Made by a program: the position numbers and the translations under genes | Assembly: GCF_937976295.1 (NCBI RefSeq) | Contig: NZ_CALJRY010000375.1 | Coordinates: forward strand, 1-12,183 | Length of the DNA: 12,183 bases | Source: an uncultured Rothia sp. | GTDB taxonomy: Bacteria > Actinomycetota > Actinomycetes > Actinomycetales > Micrococcaceae | Reading direction: 5' to 3' | The notes under the pieces: model-generated | Told to the model about the DNA's origin: nothing | Seen by the model: the letters and a program-made list of their open reading frames with translations, nothing else | Database searches by the model: none | Shown: positions 1 through 5,882 of the stretch, piece by piece | Layout of the letters: each line of letters starts with the position of its first letter | Numbering within the stretch: position 1 is the stretch's first letter

Positions 1-7
1 AAAAAAT

Positions 8-74
8 GCGGGTAGGGTAAATCTCGGATACACGACGAATACCAGCTACGCCCGCGTTCGGGGTAGCCCGAACG
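8..74 (+). promoter_or_regulatory. Structured leader of the PLP enzyme gene (two adjacent stems)
   Basis: Two stems lie directly upstream of the ribosome binding site. The first pairs GCGGG (8-12) with CCCGC (51-55) and continues as TAG (13-15) with CTA (46-48), leaving a 2-nt bulge at 49-50. The second is a perfect hairpin, CGTTCGGG (55-62) with CCCGAACG (67-74) and a GTAG loop. Its 3' strand ends on the first G of the probable Shine-Dalgarno GGAAGAG (74-80). The placement would allow control of translation initiation, but I recognise no known riboswitch class, and the start of the leader may lie outside the window. Confidence 0.35.
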
Positions 75-87
75 GAAGAGAACCACC

Positions 88-1248
88 ATGAGCCAGCAGA
101 ACCAGCTCGAACCGACAGGTTTTACCACCCGCACCATCCACGCCGTGCACGATGCCCGCTACGATGCCTCCGTGCCGCCGGTCTACCTGGCCAGCACCTT
201 CGGTACCGCCGGTGAGGACACCACCTACATGTACCAGCGCGGCGCGAACCCCACACGTGACGATCTGCAAGCGACCCTCGCCGCGCTCGAAGGTGCCGCG
301 CACGCTTACGCGTACCCTTCCGGCATGGCGGCCACCGCCGCGGCCCTGGGTATCCTGGAGGCGGGCGATACCCTGCTGCTGGGCATGCCCTCCTACGGCG
401 GCACCTACCGTTTTGCTACGACTGAGCTGTCCAAGCGCGCCGTGAAGACCCGCTTCATCAGCGATTTTTCGGTTCTCTCCGATGATGACTTCACCCCCGA
501 TGTGAAGGCCGTCTTCTTGGAGACCCCCACGAACCCGACCCTGCAGGTCACTGACATTGCAGCCATTGCGGAGCTGGCGCACCGTCACGGGGCGTTGCTC
601 ATCGTAGATAACACCTTTATGACTCCGTACCTGCAGCGTCCCCTGGAGCTTGGCGCGGACATCACCGTGCAGTCGGCCACTAAGTTCCTTGCCGGTCATG
701 CGGATCTACTCGCCGGTGTGGCCGCCACGAACGATTCCGATCTTGCGGTTCAGCTGCACCGCGGCCAGCTTGTCAGCGGCGCGCTGCTGCCCCCTATCGA
801 TTCCTACCGTCTGCTGCAGGATGTGAAAACCCTGGCCCTGCGCCTGGAACGCCAGCAACAGAACGCCCGCGAGCTCATCGATTTTCTATCCGCCCGCCCC
901 GAGGTTGAGCAGATTTTCTACCCCGGTAGCTCTTCCGAGGAGCAGGCCGAGATTCAGTCACGCCAAGCCCGCGGTATTGGTTCCGTGTTCTCGCTGCTAC
1001 TTGCGGAGGGAGGGGACGCACAGGCCTTCGCCCGCGCCCTGCCCATTTTCGTGAACGCCGTGAGCCTGGGCGGTATCGAATCGCTCGTGAGCCTGCCCGC
1101 GCACACCACGCACGGGGCTTACGCGCAGGAGCATCGCGACGAGTTCGGTGTGGATGACCGCCTGGTACGCCTGGCAATCGGCATTGAGGATGTCCAGGAC
1201 CTCACCGCCGCCCTGGAGATCGGTCTGAAGGCCGCCTTTGCCGGCTAG
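88..1248 (+). CDS. Cystathionine gamma-lyase/gamma-synthase family PLP enzyme
   Basis: This 386-aa cytoplasmic enzyme belongs to the Cys/Met-metabolism PLP family (fold type I), which covers cystathionine gamma-synthase, gamma-lyase, beta-lyase and O-acetylhomoserine sulfhydrylase. Visible marks are Y49/R51 followed by NPT (the YxRxxNPT segment that contacts the neighbouring subunit's PLP), SGM at 78-80, the ring-stacking Y103, ETPTNP at 145-150, D174 in VDNTF (pairs with the PLP ring nitrogen), and the Schiff-base K199 in SATKF followed by GH. Length is normal for the family. The ATG at 88 has GGAAGAG seven bases upstream. The exact reaction cannot be read from the family motifs. The cystine-type transporter genes 98 bp downstream favour a role in transsulfuration or homocysteine/cysteine breakdown, with gamma-lyase or gamma-synthase most likely. 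A possible structured leader precedes it. Family is near certain; specificity is open. Confidence 0.93.
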   Translation: MSQQNQLEPTGFTTRTIHAVHDARYDASVPPVYLASTFGTAGEDTTYMYQRGANPTRDDLQATLAALEGAAHAYAYPSGMAATAAALGILEAGDTLLLGMPSYGGTYRFATTELSKRAVKTRFISDFSVLSDDDFTPDVKAVFLETPTNPTLQVTDIAAIAELAHRHGALLIVDNTFMTPYLQRPLELGADITVQSATKFLAGHADLLAGVAATNDSDLAVQLHRGQLVSGALLPPIDSYRLLQDVKTLALRLERQQQNARELIDFLSARPEVEQIFYPGSSSEEQAEIQSRQARGIGSVFSLLLAEGGDAQAFARALPIFVNAVSLGGIESLVSLPAHTTHGAYAQEHRDEFGVDDRLVRLAIGIEDVQDLTAALEIGLKAAFAG

Positions 1249-1254
1249 GTTCGT

Positions 1255-1298
1255 GCCGCCGGTTCATACCGCTGGCGAACGTCGCCGGTCCATACCGC
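1255..1298 (+). repeat. Imperfect direct repeat between the PLP enzyme and the first binding protein
   Basis: GCCGGTTCATACCGC (1258-1272) recurs as GCCGGTCCATACCGC (1284-1298), with one mismatch in 15 and a 26-bp period. Extending three bases to the left adds one more mismatch. A small hairpin (GGCGA 1274-1278 with TCGCC 1282-1286) sits between and partly inside the copies. It occupies the short gap before the next gene, so it could be an operator pair for a regulator binding the same face of the helix, or a simple duplication. No terminator T-run is present, so read-through from the upstream gene is possible. Confidence 0.5.
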
Positions 1299-1346
1299 AG
1301 ATTTCAACTTTCGCACCACACATCAACGTAGATTAAGGAACCAAGA

Positions 1347-2192
1347 ATGACCGTTCTCAACACCTCCGCCGTGCTGAACCGACGCTCCCTGCTACTGGGC
1401 GCGGCCCTCGCCGGAACCACCGGCCTGCTCGCCGCCTGCTCCGGCGGTAACGGCTCCAGCGCAGGCTCCGCACAGAGCTCCTCCAACCTGCTGGAGTCCA
1501 TCAAGTCCGCGGGCAAAATCCGCATCGGCGTGGAGGGTACCTACCGCCCCTACACCTACCACGACGCCTCCGGTAAGCTCGCCGGTTTCGAGTACGACAT
1601 CGCCGAGACCCTCGCCAAGGACCTGGGCGTGACCGCCGAGTACATCGAAACCCCCTGGGACTCGCTGATTGCTGGCGTGGATGCGGGCCGCTACGATATT
1701 GTGCTCAACAACGTAGCCCCCACTGAGGAACGCAAGAAGAAGTACGACTTCTCCGTGCCCTACGCGCATTCTCGTGCCCGTGTGGGTGTGAAGAAAGACT
1801 CTCCGCTGCAGAACGTCAGTGAGATCTCCGGTCACACTGCCGCCCAGAGCGCCACCAGCAACTACCGCAAGCTCGTGGAGGAACGCGGCGCCACCATCAT
1901 CGAAGTTACCGGTTTCGACGAGGCCATCGAGCAGGTGCTCACCGGCCGCGCCGAGCTGACCGCCAACGACTCCGTGTCCTTCGCCGAGTACTTTAAGGAG
2001 CACCCGGACGCCAACCTGCGCCTGCTGGAGGGCGAGCTCGGCCCCGGCACCAACGTCGCCGTTCTGCTGCCCAAGAACCAGACCGCGCTGAAGGATGCGA
2101 TTGACGCCTCCATCAAGAAGCACCTGGGCAACGGCGACTTCAAAGCAATTTTCGAGAAGCACGTGGGCGAGGACTTGAGCCCCACCTCCTAA
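1347..2192 (+). CDS. Amino acid (probably cystine) ABC transporter solute-binding lipoprotein, copy 1
   Basis: A 281-aa extracellular solute-binding protein of family 3 (SBP_bac_3). It has a lipoprotein signal with twin arginines (N11-R12-R13-S-L-L), a hydrophobic stretch, and lipobox LAAC with C31 as the lipidated residue, so it may be a Tat-exported lipoprotein. A Ser/Gly linker follows, then the binding domain with the family signature EGTYRPYTYHD followed by G-x-L-x-GFE, ETPWDSLIAGVDAGRYD, and ERKKKYDFSVPY. The EGTY...GFE and ERKKKYDFS stretches resemble the cystine-binding FliY/TcyJ group, which with the neighbouring PLP enzyme suggests L-cystine or a related sulfur amino acid. The start has AAGGAA 7 nt upstream (1334-1339). 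The mature part is about 72% identical to the next gene by hand alignment, so the pair is a tandem duplication. It is separated from the rest of the transporter by a 263-bp regulatory gap. Exact ligand unproven. Confidence 0.92.
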   Translation: MTVLNTSAVLNRRSLLLGAALAGTTGLLAACSGGNGSSAGSAQSSSNLLESIKSAGKIRIGVEGTYRPYTYHDASGKLAGFEYDIAETLAKDLGVTAEYIETPWDSLIAGVDAGRYDIVLNNVAPTEERKKKYDFSVPYAHSRARVGVKKDSPLQNVSEISGHTAAQSATSNYRKLVEERGATIIEVTGFDEAIEQVLTGRAELTANDSVSFAEYFKEHPDANLRLLEGELGPGTNVAVLLPKNQTALKDAIDASIKKHLGNGDFKAIFEKHVGEDLSPTS

Positions 2193-2208
2193 GCTTTCGT
2201 GAAAGGCT

Positions 2209-2237
2209 CGGAAGGGGTTCGCCTTCCAGGACTTCCG
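2209..2237 (+). promoter_or_regulatory. Hairpin with a competing alternative after copy 1 of the binding protein
   Basis: GGAAGG (2210-2215) can pair with CCTTCC (2222-2227) around a six-base loop. Alternatively CGGAAG (2209-2214) can pair with CTTCCG (2232-2237), which excludes the first hairpin. It starts 17 bases after the stop codon. No T-run follows, so it is not a standard intrinsic terminator; it could reduce read-through or protect the 3' end of the upstream message. Confidence 0.35.
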
Positions 2238-2338
2238 ACACCGCGTCGTGCGTGGTTGATGTCTCAGCCGCTTTTCCCGTATTGATGAGAGAATATGACG
2301 GAATGTTACGTTGAATTCTTCCCCACCGGGAATAGCTG

Positions 2339-2344
2339 TACGAT
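2339..2344 (+). promoter_or_regulatory. Candidate -10 box for the second binding-protein operon
   Basis: TACGAT matches the actinobacterial sigma-A -10 pattern (TAnnnT) and would start RNA at about 2351-2352, exactly where the structured leader begins. No good -35 lies at 17-18 bp; TTGAAT at 2311-2316 is 22 bp away, too far. A short inverted repeat, TTCCC (2319-2323) and GGGAA (2328-2332), lies just upstream and could be a regulator site. Confidence 0.35.
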
Positions 2345-2350
2345 AGCCAA

Positions 2351-2434
2351 CGTTGCACCTGCTGAGAGGGGCACACCGCATGATGCCCCCGGGTTGCCGC
2401 AGGGTGACAACCCGCAACTACAAGAGCATCAACC
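2351..2434 (+). ncRNA. Candidate structured leader RNA (three-stem junction with pseudoknot), possible riboswitch
   Basis: Base pairing seen by eye: P1 GTTGC (2352-2356) with GCAAC (2414-2418); P2 GGGGCA (2368-2373) with TGCCCC (2384-2389); P3 GGGTTG (2391-2396) with CAACCC (2408-2413). In addition CCTGC (2358-2362), in the strand joining P1 and P2, is complementary to GCAGG (2399-2403) in the P3 loop, giving a pseudoknot. Every pair in these stems is Watson-Crick. Downstream, GCATCA (2426-2431) could instead pair with TGATGC (2381-2386) and open P2, and CAACC (2430-2434) could pair with GGTTG (2392-2396) and open P3; these would be the switching strands. The Shine-Dalgarno of the next gene follows at 2442-2450. 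I cannot match it to a known class. CTGAGA (2362-2367) recalls the TPP aptamer, but the other TPP boxes are absent. Given the neighbours, a sulfur amino acid, SAM or related ligand is a guess. Confidence 0.45.
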
Positions 2435-2472
2435 ACCACACGAAAGAAGAACAATATGTCCGCAATGATTAA
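2380..2472 (+). CDS. Possible upstream leader ORF (30 codons) overlapping the second binding-protein gene
   Basis: An ATG at 2380, in the loop of stem P2 of the leader, is preceded by a purine-rich AGAGGGG (2365-2371) at suitable spacing. It opens a 30-codon frame beginning MMPPGC, with one Cys codon at position 6. The frame ends with TAA at 2470-2472, 14 nt inside the next gene, whose ATG is at 2456. The overlap would allow translational coupling or attenuation. Against it: there is no run of regulatory codons, and the frame may be open by chance. The folded-RNA reading and the leader-peptide reading may both apply. Confidence 0.25.
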   Translation: MMPPGCRRVTTRNYKSINHHTKEEQYVRND

Positions 2473-3280
2473 CCGACGCACCGTCCTTGCAGGCTCCGCA
2501 TTCACCGGCCTGGCTGCACTGCTCGCAGCGTGCGGTTCCTCTTCCTCCAGCAGCAGCGCCGCATCCAGCACCAATATGCTGGAGGCCATCAAGTCTGCCG
2601 GCAAGATCCGTGTGGGCCTGGAGGGCACCTACCGCCCCTTCTCCTTCCACGATTCGGACGGCAACCTGGTCGGTTTCGAGAAGGAAATCGCCGACCTGAT
2701 CGCTAAGGACCTGGGCGTCACCGCAGAGTTCATCGAAACCCCCTGGGATTCCCTGATTGCCGGTGTGGACGCTGGCCGCTACGACATCGTCATCAACAAC
2801 GTCTCTGCAACCGATGAGCGTAAGCAGAAGTACGACTTCTCCATACCCTACCTGTACTCCGAGCCGAAGGTTGCCGTGAAGAAGGATTCTTCCCTGCAGA
2901 ACGTGAGCGAGATTTCTGGCCACTCCTCGGCGCAGTCTGAGACCTCGAACTTCCGCAAGATGATGGAGGCGAAGGGCGCCTCGATCGTGGTTGTTTCCGG
3001 TTTCGATGAGGCTATCGAGCAGGTCCTCTCGGGCCGTGCAGAGATGACCGCGAACGACTCCGTGTCCTTCGCTGAGTACTTCAAGGAGCACCCGGACGCT
3101 AACCTGCGCCTGCTCGAAGGTGACCTGGGCACCGGCAGCAACTCCTCCATCCTGCTGCCTAAGGGCCAGGACGCCCTGCGTAACGCTATCGACGAGTCGC
3201 TGAAGAGGCACCTGGAGAACGGTAACATCAGGGCGATTTACGAGAAGTACGTGGGCGAAGACCTCTCCCCGAAGAACTAA
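2456..3280 (+). CDS. Amino acid (probably cystine) ABC transporter solute-binding lipoprotein, copy 2
   Basis: A 274-aa paralogue of the preceding binding protein. It has twin arginines (N6-R7-R8-T-V-L), a hydrophobic stretch and lipobox LAAC with C26, so it may be a Tat-type lipoprotein. A serine-rich linker (about residues 27-38) leads to the SBP_bac_3 domain with EGTYRPFSFHD followed by G-x-L-x-GFE, ETPWDSLIAGVDAGRYD, and ERKQKYDFSIPY. The stretch from GFDEAIEQVL to ANLRLLEG is almost identical to copy 1. Between the copies, loop residues differ (for example R-A-R versus E-P-K after the PY motif), which could shift affinity or ligand range. The ATG is preceded by GAAAGAAG (2442-2449). The permease follows after 26 bp, so this copy is the operon-embedded partner. 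It is probably controlled by the structured leader upstream. Cystine as ligand is inferred from family resemblance and context. Confidence 0.93.
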   Translation: MSAMINRRTVLAGSAFTGLAALLAACGSSSSSSSAASSTNMLEAIKSAGKIRVGLEGTYRPFSFHDSDGNLVGFEKEIADLIAKDLGVTAEFIETPWDSLIAGVDAGRYDIVINNVSATDERKQKYDFSIPYLYSEPKVAVKKDSSLQNVSEISGHSSAQSETSNFRKMMEAKGASIVVVSGFDEAIEQVLSGRAEMTANDSVSFAEYFKEHPDANLRLLEGDLGTGSNSSILLPKGQDALRNAIDESLKRHLENGNIRAIYEKYVGEDLSPKN

Positions 3281-3306
3281 TTTTCTGAAGGAGCTGAGTT
3301 CCGTTC

Positions 3307-3981
3307 ATGGAACGCTACCTGAATCTTTGGGCTGAGTCCCTGCCCCAGCTGCTGAGCGCGACCCTGGCAGTGACCATTCCACTGTCGTTGATTTCTTTCG
3401 CGGTGGCGCTGCTGGTGGGCATCATCTCTGCTGGCGCGCGCACGAGCCGCTTCGCACCGGTGAACTGGCTGGCGTGGGTGTACATTTGGGTTTTCCGTGG
3501 CACCCCGCTGCTGGTTCAGCTGTTTATCGTCTTCTACGGCCTGCCGAAGGTTGGTATCGCCCTGGACGTGTGGAGTGCCGCGATTATCACGATGAGCCTG
3601 CACACCGGCGCGTACGTGGCGGAGACGTTCCGTTCCGCGGTGGCGGCTATTCCGCGCGGCCAGTTTGAGGCGGCGGCAACCCTGAACTTCACCCGCATGC
3701 AGACCCTGCGCCACGTGGTCATTCCGCAGGCGGTGCGTATTGCGCTGCCGAACCTGGGCAATAACTTCATTGATCTGATTAAGGGCACCTCGCTGGTGTC
3801 GGTCATTTCGATGGTTGACCTGTTCCAGACCGGTAAGCAGATCGCGTCGCGTACCTTTGAGCCGCTGGCAATGTACTCGCAGGTCGCCATCATTTACCTG
3901 GTGATTTTCACCCTGCTGACCGCCGCGCAGTCTGCACTGGAGAAGTACAGCAACCGTTACGTGAGGAGCAACAATGCTTAG
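3307..3981 (+). CDS. ABC transporter permease, polar amino acid (HisM/cystine TcyB-like) family
   Basis: A 224-aa inner-membrane permease. An N-terminal amphipathic start (about 1-15) is followed by several hydrophobic segments (about 15-42, 52-78, 88-112, 160-175, 190-210). It carries the family's FRGTPLLVQ motif (63-71) and the EAA loop at about 115-148 that docks on the ATPase: RGQFEAAATL and then PQAVRIALP. The EAA loop has Asn127 where the family usually has Gly. A single permease gene implies a homodimer. AAGGAG (3288-3293) lies 13 nt before the ATG, a little far, but no better in-frame start exists. Its last eight bases overlap the ATPase gene (ATG at 3974), which signals translational coupling. 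Together with copy 2 and the ATPase it forms a complete importer. Confidence 0.94.
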   Translation: MERYLNLWAESLPQLLSATLAVTIPLSLISFAVALLVGIISAGARTSRFAPVNWLAWVYIWVFRGTPLLVQLFIVFYGLPKVGIALDVWSAAIITMSLHTGAYVAETFRSAVAAIPRGQFEAAATLNFTRMQTLRHVVIPQAVRIALPNLGNNFIDLIKGTSLVSVISMVDLFQTGKQIASRTFEPLAMYSQVAIIYLVIFTLLTAAQSALEKYSNRYVRSNNA

Positions 3982-4723
3982 CGTTGATTCCCTGTCGAAG
4001 AGCTTCGGTGAGACCCAGGTGCTCAAGAACATCAGCCTGGACATCCCCGACGGTGAGACCACGGTGATTCTGGGCCCCTCCGGTAGCGGTAAGTCCACTC
4101 TGCTACGTTGCCTGAACCTGCTGGAAACCCCGCAGTCCGGCACGCTCACCATTGACGATGCGCAGGTGGATTACAGCCAGAAGCTCACCGACGCGCAGGT
4201 GCGTGATATTCGTTCCCGTTCGGCGATGGTGTTCCAGCAGTTCAACCTGTTCCCGAACTACACGGCGTTGAAGAACGTGGCGCTCGCCCCGACCCTCAAC
4301 GGCACTCTGAGCGCTCAGCAGGCGCAGGAGCGTGCCCGCGAGCTGTTGGCGAAGGTGGGTCTTGCCGATAAGGTGGATTCCTACCCGGACGCCCTCTCGG
4401 GTGGTCAGCAGCAGCGTGTGGCGATTGCCCGCGCCCTGGCGCTGGAACCGGCCTACCTGCTTTTTGATGAGCCGACGAGTGCGCTGGATCCCGAGCTGGA
4501 GGCGGAGGTTATTCGCGTGCTCATGCAGCTGGCGAAGGAGGGCCGCTCCCTGGTCATCGTGACGCACAATATGGCGTTTGCGAAGAAGGTTGCGGATCGT
4601 ATTGTGTTCCTGGAGAACGGTACTCTGCGCTATAACGGTGAGCCGACCGGCTTCTTCGCTTCGGATGATGAGCGTATCCGTAAGTTCTTGACCGTGTACG
4701 ACAGCACCGAGTACACGATTTAG
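3974..4723 (+). CDS. ABC transporter ATP-binding protein, polar amino acid (cystine TcyC-like) family
   Basis: A 249-aa cytoplasmic ATPase that powers the adjacent importer. Motifs: Walker A GPSGSGKS (34-41), Q-loop FQQFNLFP (87-94), signature LSGGQQQR (141-148), Walker B LLFDEP (162-167) with catalytic E166, D-loop SALD, and H-loop H198. The insert around 61-80 (DDAQVDYSQKLTD) resembles the cystine-importer TcyC/TcyN group. The start overlaps the permease stop by eight bases, and GAGGAG just upstream lies inside the permease gene. Length is normal. It is the last gene of the block and is followed 17 bp later by a strong hairpin terminator. Confidence 0.96.
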   Translation: MLSVDSLSKSFGETQVLKNISLDIPDGETTVILGPSGSGKSTLLRCLNLLETPQSGTLTIDDAQVDYSQKLTDAQVRDIRSRSAMVFQQFNLFPNYTALKNVALAPTLNGTLSAQQAQERARELLAKVGLADKVDSYPDALSGGQQQRVAIARALALEPAYLLFDEPTSALDPELEAEVIRVLMQLAKEGRSLVIVTHNMAFAKKVADRIVFLENGTLRYNGEPTGFFASDDERIRKFLTVYDSTEYTI

Positions 4724-4740
4724 GCATACTGCACATAGTA

Positions 4741-4800
4741 AATATGGGCTGGTTTCTGCCGGTCAGATAATCGTCTGACGAGCGGAAACCAGCCCATATT
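4741..4800. terminator. Bidirectional two-tier hairpin terminator between convergent genes
   Basis: A perfect 16-bp outer stem (4741-4756 with 4785-4800, AATATGGGC... with ...GCCCATATT) encloses five-base flanks and an inner 6-bp stem, GTCAGA (4762-4767) with TCTGAC (4774-4779), with a six-base loop. AT-rich sequence lies on both outer sides, giving a U-rich exit in either direction. It sits between the + strand transporter block (ends 4723) and the - strand channel gene (ends 4824). Confidence 0.85.
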
Positions 4801-4823
4801 CTATATTTAGCATATATTGGTTT

Positions 4824-5615
4824 TTAGTCTGAAAGGCCCTTAGATCGGCGGTACTCCTCCAGCTGCTCAGCAGTAATCACCTCAAACTTCTCAGTGAGCG
4901 GAGCACCGGGCGCCCAGCCCTCATTAGCAACGGTGTGGTTCTCCTGCTTACCAAAAGCGAAGAGACGCGGGCGAGGCACACGCAGCTCAGCCGGGGTGGT
5001 CGGCAACTGCCAATTCTTCGCATGGGAGAGTACACCAAACACCAGGCACAGGAGAATAGACAGCGCCATCGCAAGGTTCGGGCGGTGGAACAAACCGGTT
5101 ACCAGGGCGGTCTCAGAAGCACCCACAAACGCGACCGTCGCGTACAGGGAGTTGCCACCAAAAATTGCCGGAATGCGGTTGACCATAATGTCACGAATAA
5201 CACCGCCACCAACCGCGGTGGTCACACCCAGCGCGATAGCGGGCAACCAGTGCAGGCCCAAGCTCAGGGACTTAATGGTGCCGGTGGCAGCCCAACATCC
5301 CATGCCAATAAAGTCGATAACCAGCATGGTTCGGGTCGCCCAGCGGGCACTCAAATCGATGCTGTACGCCAGAATCGAGGATCCGATAGCACCCACCCAG
5401 TAGCCGCCGTCGGTGAGTGCCACCGGCAGCCCCGAGTTCAGCAGGATGTCACGGATCATGCCGCCGCCCATGCCGCAGGCGACCGCGAGCAGCAGGAAGC
5501 CCACGATGTCGAACCGGAAGGCGCGCGCCACGGCACCGCCGAGCAGGCCGTTAGCGACAACGGCGGCAATGTCGACGATGCGGAATACCTGATCCGGGTC
5601 AAAGAACTCGTGCAT
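4824..5615 (-). CDS. TRIC / UPF0126 (YadS/YicG) family cation channel
   Basis: A 263-aa membrane protein of the prokaryotic TRIC family (trimeric intracellular cation channel; bacterial members form homotrimeric K+-permeable channels). Two repeated three-helix units are visible, each with the glycine kink and following Arg-Asp: GMGGGMIRD (GGG 50-52, R55, D56) and AVGGGVIRD (GGG 136-138, R141, D142). Hydrophobic segments run from about 12 to 198. The start is set at the ATG at 5613-5615 (MHEFFD) because AGGAG lies at ideal spacing there; an upstream ATG gives 29 extra residues without a ribosome site. About 60 hydrophilic C-terminal residues (roughly 204-263) go beyond the usual ~200-aa length. 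A -10-like TACAAT (minus strand, plus positions 5752-5757) could be its promoter, with no clear -35. Transcribed alone, convergent with the transporter operon. Confidence 0.9.
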   Translation of the reverse strand: MHEFFDPDQVFRIVDIAAVVANGLLGGAVARAFRFDIVGFLLLAVACGMGGGMIRDILLNSGLPVALTDGGYWVGAIGSSILAYSIDLSARWATRTMLVIDFIGMGCWAATGTIKSLSLGLHWLPAIALGVTTAVGGGVIRDIMVNRIPAIFGGNSLYATVAFVGASETALVTGLFHRPNLAMALSILLCLVFGVLSHAKNWQLPTTPAELRVPRPRLFAFGKQENHTVANEGWAPGAPLTEKFEVITAEQLEEYRRSKGLSD

Positions 5616-5804
5616 GGGCGTTCTCCTGCGTACGTGGCATGTGTGCTGTGGGTGCGGGTAAGGGGCGCGCACGGTGGGCGGGTCGGGTGACGACGTTATC
5701 ACCGCATCCGGCTCTGTCTGCCTGTGCGCGTACCTGAAATGGCACCGATTTATTGTAGACCCGCCGCCGCTCCTGCTCCTAGTTGAGAGGCGCTTGTATC
5801 AAGG

Positions 5805-5852
5805 GTGTAGGTTCTAACGCTTAGTGGGTTTAGCCCAGTGCCTCAGCCAGCT
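5805..5852 (-). pseudogene. Duplicated 3' end of ahpD (remnant)
   Basis: Positions 5805-5852 match 6452-6499, the last codons of ahpD plus the bases after its stop, at 46 of 48 positions, including 40 identical bases in a row (5813-5852 = 6460-6499). The remnant encodes the same tail, LAEALG then stop, on the minus strand. Upstream of it the frame reads LDSFK, unrelated to ahpD, so only the tail was copied. It lies just after the stop of the GNAT gene. The two copies are direct repeats bracketing that gene. Confidence 0.85.
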
Positions 5853-5882
5853 TGAACGAGTCGAGCCGTATGAGATATTGCC

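Noticed and set aside
2351..2418. TPP riboswitch, suggested by CTGAGA at 2362-2367
   Set aside because: The second conserved TPP block (ACCTGATCTGG-like) and the expected stem order are missing; the remaining sequence folds differently.
2351..2418. SAM-I (S-box) riboswitch, from a loose likeness around GAGAGGGGC and TGATGCCCC
   Set aside because: The GGCAACC block, kink-turn sequence and P3/P4 arrangement of S-box RNAs are not present.
1392..3211. Long minus-strand frames opposite the two binding-protein genes
   Set aside because: Shadow frames of GC-rich genes; translations are Gly/Val/His-rich without recognisable domains.
4935..5690. + strand frame opposite the TRIC gene
   Set aside because: Gln/Arg/His-rich shadow translation; the minus-strand gene has clear family motifs and a good ribosome site.
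5616..5702. Longer start for the TRIC gene (29 extra residues)
   Set aside because: The added residues are Pro/His/Arg-rich with no family likeness, and the strong AGGAG ribosome site belongs to the ATG at 5615.
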